Below, piece after piece: positions 19,200 through 28,457 of a DNA stretch of 64,000 nucleotides (the stretch's first letter is position 1; each line of letters begins with the position of its first letter). The notes under the pieces are model-generated. The model had not been told where the DNA came from. It made no database searches and worked only from the letters and a program-made list of their open reading frames with translations. The DNA is taken from the NCBI GenBank assembly GCA_024693325.1, contig JAILLA010000031.1, positions 1 through 64,000 on the forward strand, given 5' to 3'. Both the position numbers and the translations under genes were made by a program. Source of the stretch: Solobacterium sp. GTDB taxonomy: Bacteria > Bacillota_I > Bacilli_A > Erysipelotrichales > Erysipelotrichaceae.

Positions 19200-19814
19200 T
19201 CAGTCAGGCTGCTGTCCGTCATGTGCTTTCCATGCGCATTCCGTGAACTGCATATCTGTAAACACCGCTTTGAAGCTGGAGTCCTCGGGACTGCATGCAT
19301 AGATGCCGAAGCGGATCTTCCCTGCTCCTTCATGCATATGGCATACACGGATCTGGGTGAATTGTTCACCGTCCTGTGAACATTCGATACAGTAATCGTC
19401 TTCCCTTCTGCTGAACCTGTACCACATGACTTTTACATCTGCCGGGATCGCTGTCGTCGCCCAGTCGGAGTAGCCATGATTTGTCACAACGGAACCGAGA
19501 TGCTGGAATGTTTCGTTCTCATATTCCACAGAACCTTTCAGCCAGTTCTCGGAATCCAGATACATCACGATGCCGCACTGATCGAAACGGTGATGGCTTT
19601 CCGTAAAGTCTGTTTTGACAATGAACGAGAAAAATTTTTCCTCTGTCTCTGTCTGAAGTACCGGCGCATTATCATTGCGGAAATGATAATAGGTGCGCTG
19701 CCAGAGATCTGTGTGCGGTTTTGTCGTGATCTCGATCCTGTTGTCTGTGATCAGACAGCCTGCAGGTTCCCTGGTCCACTGTGCATTTTCAAAACTGATA
19801 TCAACTGTTTTCAT
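19200..19814 (-). CDS. DUF1349 family protein (concanavalin A-like fold)
   Basis: FSFIVKTDFTESHHRFDQCGIVMYLDSENWLKGSVEYENE...LGSVVTNHGYSDWATT...CSPEDSSFKAVFTDMQF. Confidence 0.85.
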   Translation of the reverse strand: MKTVDISFENAQWTREPAGCLITDNRIEITTKPHTDLWQRTYYHFRNDNAPVLQTETEEKFFSFIVKTDFTESHHRFDQCGIVMYLDSENWLKGSVEYENETFQHLGSVVTNHGYSDWATTAIPADVKVMWYRFSRREDDYCIECSQDGEQFTQIRVCHMHEGAGKIRFGIYACSPEDSSFKAVFTDMQFTECAWKAHDGQQPD

Positions 19815-20078
19815 GATCTCCTCTTTTCATTGACGTATATTGACTGTCTTCAACAGATCTTTTTTATCATCTTAGCATAAAGATCAATTTCCCGGAAACC
19901 CTCCGTACCCGGTGCCCATCAGTATCTGTGTTTCCTCGTTCAAATCAAACGATTTCTGAATTGATCCGATAATTAATTTCCGGAAAGATACGCTGCATGG
20001 CAGACCTGTATTCATTACAGACCGGAAATCTGTACAGCATGTTATGATGACATCAGCAGAATACATTGAGGTTGGACT

Positions 20079-20618
20079 ATGAGCAGATGGACAAAGAAAC
20101 GGATCGACGAAGCGTTTACCGCACTGGTAACACAGCATGGTTATGAAGACATTACCGTCGCGATGATCATGGAAAAAGCAGATGTCAGTAAAACGACGTT
20201 CTACCGTTATTTCCGGAACAAGGCAGATGTTATGGACTATCACTACCGGAATCTCTATGATGAAGCGTTTGAAAATGAGGACTGCCTTACACTGGAAGAC
20301 CTCTTCACCCTGCTGTTCAGAACGACCCGTGAACATCCTGAAGAACTGGCCATGTTTGATACGATCGGTTATGATTCCTACCGGGAGTTTATCTATAACT
20401 ATACATACCGGAGAGGAAAACAGATCATTGAGACTGCATGGGGCAGACCTTTGACAGAACGTGAGGATTTCAACATTGCGTACTTCTGCGGCGGCGGAGC
20501 CAGGATCCTGGAAGAATGGGCATGCGGCAGATACAGCGGAATGACACCGGAAGAAGCCGGCGCAGCGACAGCAAAGATCATTCACGGAAGATACCAGGTA
20601 CCGATCATCAAGAAATAG
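20079..20618 (+). CDS. TetR/AcrR family regulator
   Basis: ITVAMIMEKADVSKTTFYRYFRNKADVMDYHYRNL. Confidence 0.88.
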   Translation: MSRWTKKRIDEAFTALVTQHGYEDITVAMIMEKADVSKTTFYRYFRNKADVMDYHYRNLYDEAFENEDCLTLEDLFTLLFRTTREHPEELAMFDTIGYDSYREFIYNYTYRRGKQIIETAWGRPLTEREDFNIAYFCGGGARILEEWACGRYSGMTPEEAGAATAKIIHGRYQVPIIKK

Positions 20619-20729
20619 CGAAAAGGAACGAATTCGAGAAAACGTTCCTTTTTAAAACCGATTGCCTGATTGGTTCCGTTTTTGTTTTTTCAGACATGCT
20701 ATGGTGTGGACAGTAAAGGAGAACCAAAC

Positions 20730-21794
20730 ATGAAACAGCTGAAAAACGAATACAGGATCATCATCTGGGGACTCGGAAGTGTCGGCAGAAGTGCCCTGCA
20801 GATCATCAACGCGAAAGAATCACTGAAGCTTGTCGCAGCATATGACATCGACCCGAAAAAGATCGGCAGGGATGCCGGTGAAGTATGCGGCTTCGAACAT
20901 GCAGGCGTTACCGTCACAAATGACCGGGAAGCAGTTCTGAATACAGAAGCAGACATCTGTCTGTATTACGCGGCATCCGTCTGGGATGCAGAAAAACTGC
21001 CTGATCTTGAGACATGCCAGGCCAATGTTGACGACATCAAGGACCTGCTCAGACACGGCAAAAACGTCACGACAACAGTCAATGTATACTTTGCGGAAAA
21101 GAACCAGCCCCGCTATTTCAAGGAGATCGACGAGGCTGCCAGAGATGGCGGCGTCACATTCACACAGCAGGGCATCTTCCCCGGTTTCTTCACACCGTAC
21201 CTGCCCACGATCTTCGGTCTGCTGACCAGAAAGATCAACAAGGTCATCGTGTATGGCGGTCAGGATGACTCCGCAAACACGGCGCCGTGGGTCAATTTTC
21301 TGTGCTATGGAAAGACAGTGGAAGACATTCCGGCAGCTCAGTTCGCGTTTCTGAAGAGCCTCTTCTTCACATATTACGGACCGACTGTGATCGAGATCAC
21401 GGAACGTCTTGGTCTGAAGTATGACGAATACAGATGCGATGTCACACAGATCATGGCAGATAAGGAGATCACGACACCGAATGCCCATATCACACCGGGC
21501 ACGATCGGTACGCATTTCTTTGTCATGGCGACTTATCTGAATGGTGAGGAAGTTGTCGGATTCCATTTCAACCACAAGGGTTCAAATGAGATCCTGGATG
21601 ACTACAAGGTCGACAAGGCGATCGAGATCTTCGGTGAACCTCATGTCAGGGTCGATATTGACGGCATCATCGATCACTTCGATCCGTTCCTGACATCCGC
21701 TGCGCCGAATGTCAACATGATCCCTGCGATCGTTGAGGCGGAACCGGGCTATCATGACGCACTGGATATCCCGCTGATCAGACTTCCGAAATAA
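20730..21794 (+). CDS. NAD(P)-binding dehydrogenase related to dihydrodipicolinate reductase/2,4-diaminopentanoate dehydrogenase
   Basis: IIIWGLGSVGRSALQIINAKESLKLVAAYDIDPKKIGRDAGEVCG; NVTTTVN; GGVTFTQQGIFPGFF. Confidence 0.75.
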   Translation: MKQLKNEYRIIIWGLGSVGRSALQIINAKESLKLVAAYDIDPKKIGRDAGEVCGFEHAGVTVTNDREAVLNTEADICLYYAASVWDAEKLPDLETCQANVDDIKDLLRHGKNVTTTVNVYFAEKNQPRYFKEIDEAARDGGVTFTQQGIFPGFFTPYLPTIFGLLTRKINKVIVYGGQDDSANTAPWVNFLCYGKTVEDIPAAQFAFLKSLFFTYYGPTVIEITERLGLKYDEYRCDVTQIMADKEITTPNAHITPGTIGTHFFVMATYLNGEEVVGFHFNHKGSNEILDDYKVDKAIEIFGEPHVRVDIDGIIDHFDPFLTSAAPNVNMIPAIVEAEPGYHDALDIPLIRLPK

Positions 21795-21803
21795 GATGTA
21801 TAT

Positions 21804-21835
21804 AAAAACTGCCGGCAATTCGTCGGCAGCTTTTT
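21804..21835 (+). terminator. Intrinsic terminator
   Basis: AAAAACTGCCGGCAATTCGTCGGCAGCTTTTT. Confidence 0.8.
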
Positions 21836-21842
21836 CATCTGT

Positions 21843-23483
21843 TCAGTCCCATCGTTCAGTGATGCGTTTGACTTCCTTCAGCAATCGCTTCAATTCACTG
21901 TTGCGGGCATTCTTTTTCTTTTCGATCAGGCGCATCAGCTTTTTGCCCTGCTCCATGAGTTCGTTGTAATACTGATTCTGGCTGTAGATATCCTGTTCCT
22001 TTTCCTTCTCCTGCTGCTTCAGTTCTTCCTGACCGGTCTCTGCTTTACTGACAGCCATTTCCGGTTCATCTGTCTGCAGATATTTGTTTTCCAGAAGATC
22101 AAAGATATATCCGGTATACGGAGCTGAAGCCTGATAGCCGTATTCTTCCTGCAGGATCCGTGCATACTCGGTGCAGACTTCATCTTCACCATGGACCGCA
22201 AATATGTTCTGAGGCTTATCAGGATTATCCGTCAGCCAATGGATCAGTCCGCTCTGATCGGCGTGGGCACTGACATCATTCAATTGAACGATCTCAGCAG
22301 CCACATGGATGTCTTCCTGGAAGATCCTGACATCCTTCTCACCTTCCACCAGTCTTCTGCCGAGCGTTCCCTCGGCCTGGTAGCCGGCCAGTGCGATCGT
22401 GCACTGTTCCCGCCAAAGATTGTGCTTCAGATGGTGTTTGATTCGTCCGCTCGTGCACATGCCTGATGCGGATATGATCACGGAAGGCTTTGTGGAACTG
22501 TTGATCGCGCGTGATTCCTCTTCGGTCGTGACTGCTCTCAGATTTCTGAATCTCAGAGGATCATTTCCTGCCTTGATGATCTTCATGGCTTCTTCGTCAT
22601 AATAACCGAAGAAGTTCTGTTCGAAGATCGTCGTCGCTTCTTCTGCCATCGGGCTGTCTACATATACGTCAAAGTCCTTATACGCGACCATATTCCGTTC
22701 CAGGATCTCCCGGATGAAATACAGGATCTCCTGTGTCCTTCCGACCGCAAACGCAGGAATGACGACATTTCCTCCTCTGGCAAATGTCCGGTTCATGATG
22801 TCCGCCAGCTGTTTCATAGGATCATCAGTCTTCTCGTGGTCACGGTTTCCGTATGTGCTTTCCGTGATGACATAATCAGTCGTTTCCCTGGGGGAAGGAT
22901 CGTTGACGATCGGCATGTTGATATTTCCGAGGTCTCCGGTAAATGCCAGTGTCCGTGTTTCTCCTTCTTCTTCCAGGCTCAGATAGATGACTGCACTGCC
23001 CAGGATGTGCCCGGCATCTTCGAATTTAGCTGTCACGTATTTCACCGGACTGTATATTTCTCCGTAGTCGACAGGTCTGAGCAGATGTGACACTGCTTCA
23101 GCATCCTCTACGGTATACAGCGGCTGCACCTTCTTTTTGCCGCTGCGTTTTGCCTTGCGGTTTGCATACTCGGCTTCCGATTCCTGGATCTCTGCAGAGT
23201 CCTTCAGCATCATCGTACACAGGTGTCTGGTCGCTGATGTGCACCAGATCTTGCCGCGGAATCCTTCTTTATAGAGTTTCGGCAGCAGTCCCGAGTGATC
23301 AATATGCGCATGTGAGAGGAGGACCGCATCGATCTTGGAAGGCGGTACAGGGAGGTCTTCATTCACATAAATATCCCTGCCCTGTTCCAGGCCGCAGTCC
23401 AGCATGATGTATTTACCGCTTGTTTCAATGACATGGCAGCTCCCCGTCACTTCATGGTCTGCCCCGATAAAATAGAGTTTCAT
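21843..23483 (-). CDS. MBL-fold metallo-hydrolase with beta-CASP/RMMBL RNA-specificity domain
   Basis: LLSHAHIDHSGLLP; FTGDLGNINMPI; SASGMCTSGRIKHHLKHNL; VSAHADQSGLIHWL. Confidence 0.95.
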   Translation of the reverse strand: MKLYFIGADHEVTGSCHVIETSGKYIMLDCGLEQGRDIYVNEDLPVPPSKIDAVLLSHAHIDHSGLLPKLYKEGFRGKIWCTSATRHLCTMMLKDSAEIQESEAEYANRKAKRSGKKKVQPLYTVEDAEAVSHLLRPVDYGEIYSPVKYVTAKFEDAGHILGSAVIYLSLEEEGETRTLAFTGDLGNINMPIVNDPSPRETTDYVITESTYGNRDHEKTDDPMKQLADIMNRTFARGGNVVIPAFAVGRTQEILYFIREILERNMVAYKDFDVYVDSPMAEEATTIFEQNFFGYYDEEAMKIIKAGNDPLRFRNLRAVTTEEESRAINSSTKPSVIISASGMCTSGRIKHHLKHNLWREQCTIALAGYQAEGTLGRRLVEGEKDVRIFQEDIHVAAEIVQLNDVSAHADQSGLIHWLTDNPDKPQNIFAVHGEDEVCTEYARILQEEYGYQASAPYTGYIFDLLENKYLQTDEPEMAVSKAETGQEELKQQEKEKEQDIYSQNQYYNELMEQGKKLMRLIEKKKNARNSELKRLLKEVKRITERWD

Positions 23484-23594
23484 AATATGATCTTCCTGTC
23501 ATGATAACGGATCACGATTTTTATGATGATCCGTATTGTTTTCTTTCAACTCCATTATACAGTTGAACGAAGCACAGAGATAAGGAAATGAAGA

Positions 23595-25367
23595 TCATTC
23601 ATTTTCCGGATCCCAGCCGTACATTCTGTCCAGTATCCCGTACAGTTCCAGTTCACGGTCTTTGATCATGCCGCCGCTGTTTCCGAACTCCAGTAACATC
23701 GTGGAATCTTCCGACTGCTCAAATGCCTGCAGTTCCTGTCCGTTCGGTTCACCTGTTCTGATGAAGTTTGCCCAGTATCCGTGCATGATCGCAGAAAGAT
23801 CCCTGTCACCGTTCGTATATGCCCTTGAATCTTCCGACAGCATTCCGAATACGTATGGCAGTTCCCCGCTGTGCCAGCTGCCGACTCCTCCGTTGTCCTT
23901 GCTGAAAAGGTATTCCCAGGCGGGAACGTGATTCTCATTCTCCAGACGGTTCAGGCAGTAATGCGAATAATTGAAGAACATCGCACCGTAGATCCTCGCC
24001 CAGTACTCATCTGCCTGTTCGTCCGTTTCCGGGTGATACAGGGTCAGGACTTCATCCGCATATGAGCCGAACCATCTGCGGATACGTTCTTCATAGTTCT
24101 TCAGCTTTGCATGATCGAAGAGGATGAACGGACCGCTTTCTTCCTTGTTGAAGCCATGGAGCACGGCTTCTTCGTTATGGATCCCCTGCTTTCTGAGATG
24201 ATACGGCGTATCCGTCAGGACATAGCCGTCAACCGTGATATGATGCTGGGTCACCTGTTCACCGACGAGCCTTTCCGCGGGTATTCCGCGAAGTTCTTCC
24301 AGGGAAGAACACCCATACCGTTCCATGAGCGCCTTTCCGGATGCCAGTGCGGTATCGAACAGGCGGTATGAATGCGGCGGTTCAGGTGAAGATACAGTCG
24401 AACTTTCCATGACAGCCCGTCTGAAAAGACCTTTGGCAAGCGGCGAAACACACAGTGCGTCCACACATACAGCGCCTGCGGACTCCCCGATGATCGTGAC
24501 ATTATCCGGGTCACCTCCGAAGTGTTCAATATTGTCCCTCACCCATTCGAGTGCCTTGATCTGATCGAGCAGGCCGAAGTTTCCTGCTGTTCCTTCTTCT
24601 TCCAGCATTTCTTCCGTGGCCAGAAAGCCGAATACGCCAAGACGGTATCCCATGTTGACCGTAATGATGCCGTCTTTCGCGAAGCCTTCCCCGCTGTAGT
24701 CAGAAAACCATGTCTGTCCTGTCTGCAGGGATCCGCCATGGATATAGACCGCTACAGGAGCTTTCTCAATGGTTCCTGCGGGCTTCCAGATATTCAGGTA
24801 CAGACTGTCCTCGGAGTTTGCCGGCCGGTAGTTGTCATGCAGTGAAATACGGTAGTTATGGTATCCGACGATCTGCGCCATCGATCCCATGAACGGTGAA
24901 TTCTGTACCTGCATGGACATCGGCGCAAACGTATCACATTCAAGGACTGATGACCAGGGTTCGGGATCCTGCGGCTTTTTCCAGCGCAGTTCCCCTATGG
25001 GAGGTGCCGCGTAAGGTATACCGGCAAACAGCTCAACGCCGCTGTCCAGAACGACGCCCCGGACTTCGCCGTACGCAGTTTGACAGACATCTGTTTTTTC
25101 AGGATTTCTTGTGTCTGAGGCGGGTACACGGCGGACCGGCGGCCAGCTGACAAATACGATGCAGAGACAGAGAACCATGTAGCCAAGCACACTGAGTCCT
25201 CTCTGCCACCATTTCCATGTTCCCATGTATTTTCTGCTGCAGAAAACAAGAGCGCCTGCGGCTGCTGCAAACAGCAGCCAGCCTGTGATCGTATGATGAT
25301 TCAATTCCAGAAAAGCGCACATCAGTACGCTGATCAGTATCGTAAAGATCCATCCTGTCAGTTTCAT
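23595..25367 (-). CDS. Type B carboxylesterase with N-terminal membrane helices
   Basis: GESAGAVCVDAL catalytic Ser; FGGDPDNVTIIGESAG; N-terminus has three hydrophobic segments. Confidence 0.92.
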   Translation of the reverse strand: MKLTGWIFTILISVLMCAFLELNHHTITGWLLFAAAAGALVFCSRKYMGTWKWWQRGLSVLGYMVLCLCIVFVSWPPVRRVPASDTRNPEKTDVCQTAYGEVRGVVLDSGVELFAGIPYAAPPIGELRWKKPQDPEPWSSVLECDTFAPMSMQVQNSPFMGSMAQIVGYHNYRISLHDNYRPANSEDSLYLNIWKPAGTIEKAPVAVYIHGGSLQTGQTWFSDYSGEGFAKDGIITVNMGYRLGVFGFLATEEMLEEEGTAGNFGLLDQIKALEWVRDNIEHFGGDPDNVTIIGESAGAVCVDALCVSPLAKGLFRRAVMESSTVSSPEPPHSYRLFDTALASGKALMERYGCSSLEELRGIPAERLVGEQVTQHHITVDGYVLTDTPYHLRKQGIHNEEAVLHGFNKEESGPFILFDHAKLKNYEERIRRWFGSYADEVLTLYHPETDEQADEYWARIYGAMFFNYSHYCLNRLENENHVPAWEYLFSKDNGGVGSWHSGELPYVFGMLSEDSRAYTNGDRDLSAIMHGYWANFIRTGEPNGQELQAFEQSEDSTMLLEFGNSGGMIKDRELELYGILDRMYGWDPENE

Positions 25368-25545
25368 TTTGTGATCCTCATTTCAGGTCCATTGTATGAA
25401 TCTCACGTTGTTTTTGTCCAGCCCGGCTGTGCTGAATATGCCGGACGACATATCCGGTCACGCAGTCATGGTTTTCGAAGCCGGCATCCGAAAAAAGACC
25501 TGAGGAGAACCCTCAGGCCTGTCTGAATTTCATTATGAGATGTGA

Positions 25546-27363
25546 TCAGTCTTTGGAGCCGCCTGCATTCTTTGCAGCAGCAGCACCGGCAATACGGCCG
25601 AATGTGGAAGTCATGGAAATGGAAGAACCGGAAGCCGGATACTCCTTATAGAGGAGCTGGCTGTTCGCAACTTCTCCGCAGGCATACAGGTTCGGGATCG
25701 GATTTCCGTCTGTATCCAGTACTTCGGCATTTTCGCTGATCAGAAGACCGCCGATCGTACCGAGTGTAGCCGGTTTGACTTCGACTGCATAGAACGGTGC
25801 AGTCGTGACAGGGAGCGATCCTGTCTTGCCGTATTCATCAGGTTCACCGCTGGCAGCAACAGCATTGTATTTTTCAACGGTGTCCGCAAGTGCTTCAGCG
25901 TTGATGCCTGCAGCTGCAGCGAGGTCTTCCAGAGTATCGGCTTTGAAACCGAGGCTGGACGCGACGGCGAGTTCTGCCAGTCCGGAGTAAGCTTCTGCGG
26001 TAGAGTCTACGATGAAGAATGTCTTATCACCGTTTCTTCTTGCTTCAACGAGCATCGTGCAGAAGATCGGGTAGTCTGCATTTTCATTTCCGAAACGGAC
26101 GCCGCTGGAAGTAACACCGAGAGGTCCCATCCAGCACAGCATGTTAGGGCCTTCCAGATAATGCTTTGTCATGTCGATCATCTTGAAGCCGATCACACCG
26201 CCGGTATAGTTTGTAGCAGCACCGACTTTTTCCGCCATCAGGATACCGTCACCGGTATTGCCGGCAGAAGAAAGAGCGAATGTTCCGGCAAGATCCGGAG
26301 AATGCTCAGCCATCATATCTTTGGAAAGGTCATAGCCGCCTGTTGCGATAATGACGGAACCGGCATGGATCGTGTACTTTGTATCGTCGCTTTCAGCAAG
26401 GACACCGGTGACAACGCCGTCTTCTGTCAGAAGTTCGGTCGCTCTTGTGCCAAGACGGATATCAACGCCCATATCTCTTGCCTTCTTGTCAAGCGGTGCG
26501 ATGAAGTCTACGCCGTCTGTAGCAGCGCCGGCTGCTTCAGCATTGGACGCATAGTGAGCACGGAGCGCATCGGATGTTCCGGATGTACCGACTGTATCAG
26601 CGAAGATGACGCCCCATTCCTGCAGTTTGGCTACGGATTCACCGGAACGGGAAGCCGCGATCGTCAGCATCTTTTCATCAGCATTGCCCTCGGCTCTCAT
26701 CTGCCAGTAGTCGACCATTGCCTGAACATCATCGTCCAGTTCTTTGTTAACAGGTGAACCGGTTGCGTAATAGATACCGCCGGATTCGACTGTAGAACCG
26801 CCCAGACGGTCGAGTTTTTCAAGAAGGATCACGCTTGCGCCGTTTTCAGCTGCGGTGATCGCACTTGCAAGTCCGCCCATGCCGCCGCCGAGGACAACAA
26901 CTTCAGCAGTCAGTTCTTCAGACTTGACTTCCGGTGCTGCAGGTCTCTGTGTGAAGGCGGAGATATCAGATGCGGCCTGCTGCAGAGCATTTCTGGCAGC
27001 CATCTTGACGGCACCGCTGGAAACGGTGCATCCGGTGTAACTGTCGACCATTACGCTCTGAGCCGCTACCATATCTTTCGGCAGCTGTTCGATCGCATTG
27101 TCTGCGATGTACCTTGTTTCTTCTGTTTCCGTAACACGGACATCGACGATGCTGTTTTCATCGACTTCCACTTCAACCGTTACATTATTGTGGAAGCCCA
27201 TTGCCGTACCGGTATATGTACCGGGTGTAAAGACGCCTCCGGCAGCTTCAGCAGTAGCTTCCGGTGTGGGGACAGCACTCGGTGTGGATGATCCGCCGCC
27301 CGAAGGAGACGAGCATCCTGCCAGCACCAATGCTGCTGTGATCAGAAATACCGTTTTTTTCAT
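25546..27363 (-). CDS. FMN-binding plus FAD-dependent fumarate/urocanate reductase-like lipoprotein
   Basis: Lipobox LVLAGCSS; FMN-binding domain with SSGAV flavinylation-type motif; VVLGGGMGGLASAITAAENGASVILLEKLDRLGGST; EYPASGSSISMTSTFGRIAG. Confidence 0.92.
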   Translation of the reverse strand: MKKTVFLITAALVLAGCSSPSGGGSSTPSAVPTPEATAEAAGGVFTPGTYTGTAMGFHNNVTVEVEVDENSIVDVRVTETEETRYIADNAIEQLPKDMVAAQSVMVDSYTGCTVSSGAVKMAARNALQQAASDISAFTQRPAAPEVKSEELTAEVVVLGGGMGGLASAITAAENGASVILLEKLDRLGGSTVESGGIYYATGSPVNKELDDDVQAMVDYWQMRAEGNADEKMLTIAASRSGESVAKLQEWGVIFADTVGTSGTSDALRAHYASNAEAAGAATDGVDFIAPLDKKARDMGVDIRLGTRATELLTEDGVVTGVLAESDDTKYTIHAGSVIIATGGYDLSKDMMAEHSPDLAGTFALSSAGNTGDGILMAEKVGAATNYTGGVIGFKMIDMTKHYLEGPNMLCWMGPLGVTSSGVRFGNENADYPIFCTMLVEARRNGDKTFFIVDSTAEAYSGLAELAVASSLGFKADTLEDLAAAAGINAEALADTVEKYNAVAASGEPDEYGKTGSLPVTTAPFYAVEVKPATLGTIGGLLISENAEVLDTDGNPIPNLYACGEVANSQLLYKEYPASGSSISMTSTFGRIAGAAAAKNAGGSKD

Positions 27364-27453
27364 TGAATTTCTTTACCTCCTGATCACATCATAAATTGTC
27401 AAGTTACTTTACACGCAAGGGCTGAAAAATAAAAATACCCATCAGGGTATCGG

Positions 27454-28251
27454 TCAGATCAGGATCGCCTGGACAACAAAACGGATCAGTCCGTGTTCAT
27501 GTCCGTAGTTGGTAAAGACGCAGTATGCGATCGCTTCTCCGCTCAGGGAAAGCCCTTGGTCACGGGCAAACACGCGGACCGGTTCAAAATCATCATACCG
27601 GAAGCCTTCTTCAATATTCTTTACCAGATTGAACAGGATAGACGCTGACTCATCCATATGGACGGAGTATGGCGGAAGCTCCATTTTCCTTTTTTCAGCG
27701 AATTCAGATGTAACGCAGGGGCCAAGATCATAACAAAAAGCATCCTCGCTGATCAGGGATCCGGCCGGGAAATGATATGCGTACGAAACAAACGGAAACT
27801 GCTGCAGCAAAGCCTGTGTACAGGGATCATCGACATGTTCCGCGATCAGTTTTCCGTCGTGAACAGTTGATGTAAAATCGGCAGCCGCGTTCCGCGACAC
27901 AGTGCATGTATCTGTCCGGTAAGCGATCTGATAGACGGATTTGGCATATTCCGTCACCCGGTAAACATCCTGCATGTAATCGATCCGCTGAAGCAGGGAC
28001 TGCTGTATTTCCTCCATCTCCAAAAGTTTTTCTTCCAGGCCGGAGGTATGGATGATATCTTTCAGTGATTCCAGATCCATATCCATTGCCCGGTAATACT
28101 TTGAAGATGCCAGCGCGATCAGGTCATATTCCGTGTACTGCCGGTAATTATATTCGTTTTTGGAAGGGCGGATAATACCGATCCGGTCATAGTAATGCAG
28201 AAAACTGCGTTCTACGCCGATCAGATGTGCCAGTTCACTTGTTTTAAACAT
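27454..28251 (-). CDS. MerR family transcriptional regulator
   Basis: MFKTSELAHLIGVERSFLHYYDRIGIIRPSKNEYNYRQYTEYDLIAL. Confidence 0.9.
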   Translation of the reverse strand: MFKTSELAHLIGVERSFLHYYDRIGIIRPSKNEYNYRQYTEYDLIALASSKYYRAMDMDLESLKDIIHTSGLEEKLLEMEEIQQSLLQRIDYMQDVYRVTEYAKSVYQIAYRTDTCTVSRNAAADFTSTVHDGKLIAEHVDDPCTQALLQQFPFVSYAYHFPAGSLISEDAFCYDLGPCVTSEFAEKRKMELPPYSVHMDESASILFNLVKNIEEGFRYDDFEPVRVFARDQGLSLSGEAIAYCVFTNYGHEHGLIRFVVQAILI

Positions 28252-28457
28252 ATTTACCTCTGCAGATGTATTATATGCAGAAATCATCTGCAGCTGCTGT
28301 GTAATGCTTTGATATGAATTGCTGCAGCTGGAAAGATACTGATGCGCACAAAATTGAAACAATCTTCGTAAAGGGTATGACGTTCATCGGAGGTATCTGT
28401 CATAATGAAGTCATCTGAAACAAATTGCATGATCATCATATGCATGGAGGAAGACCT

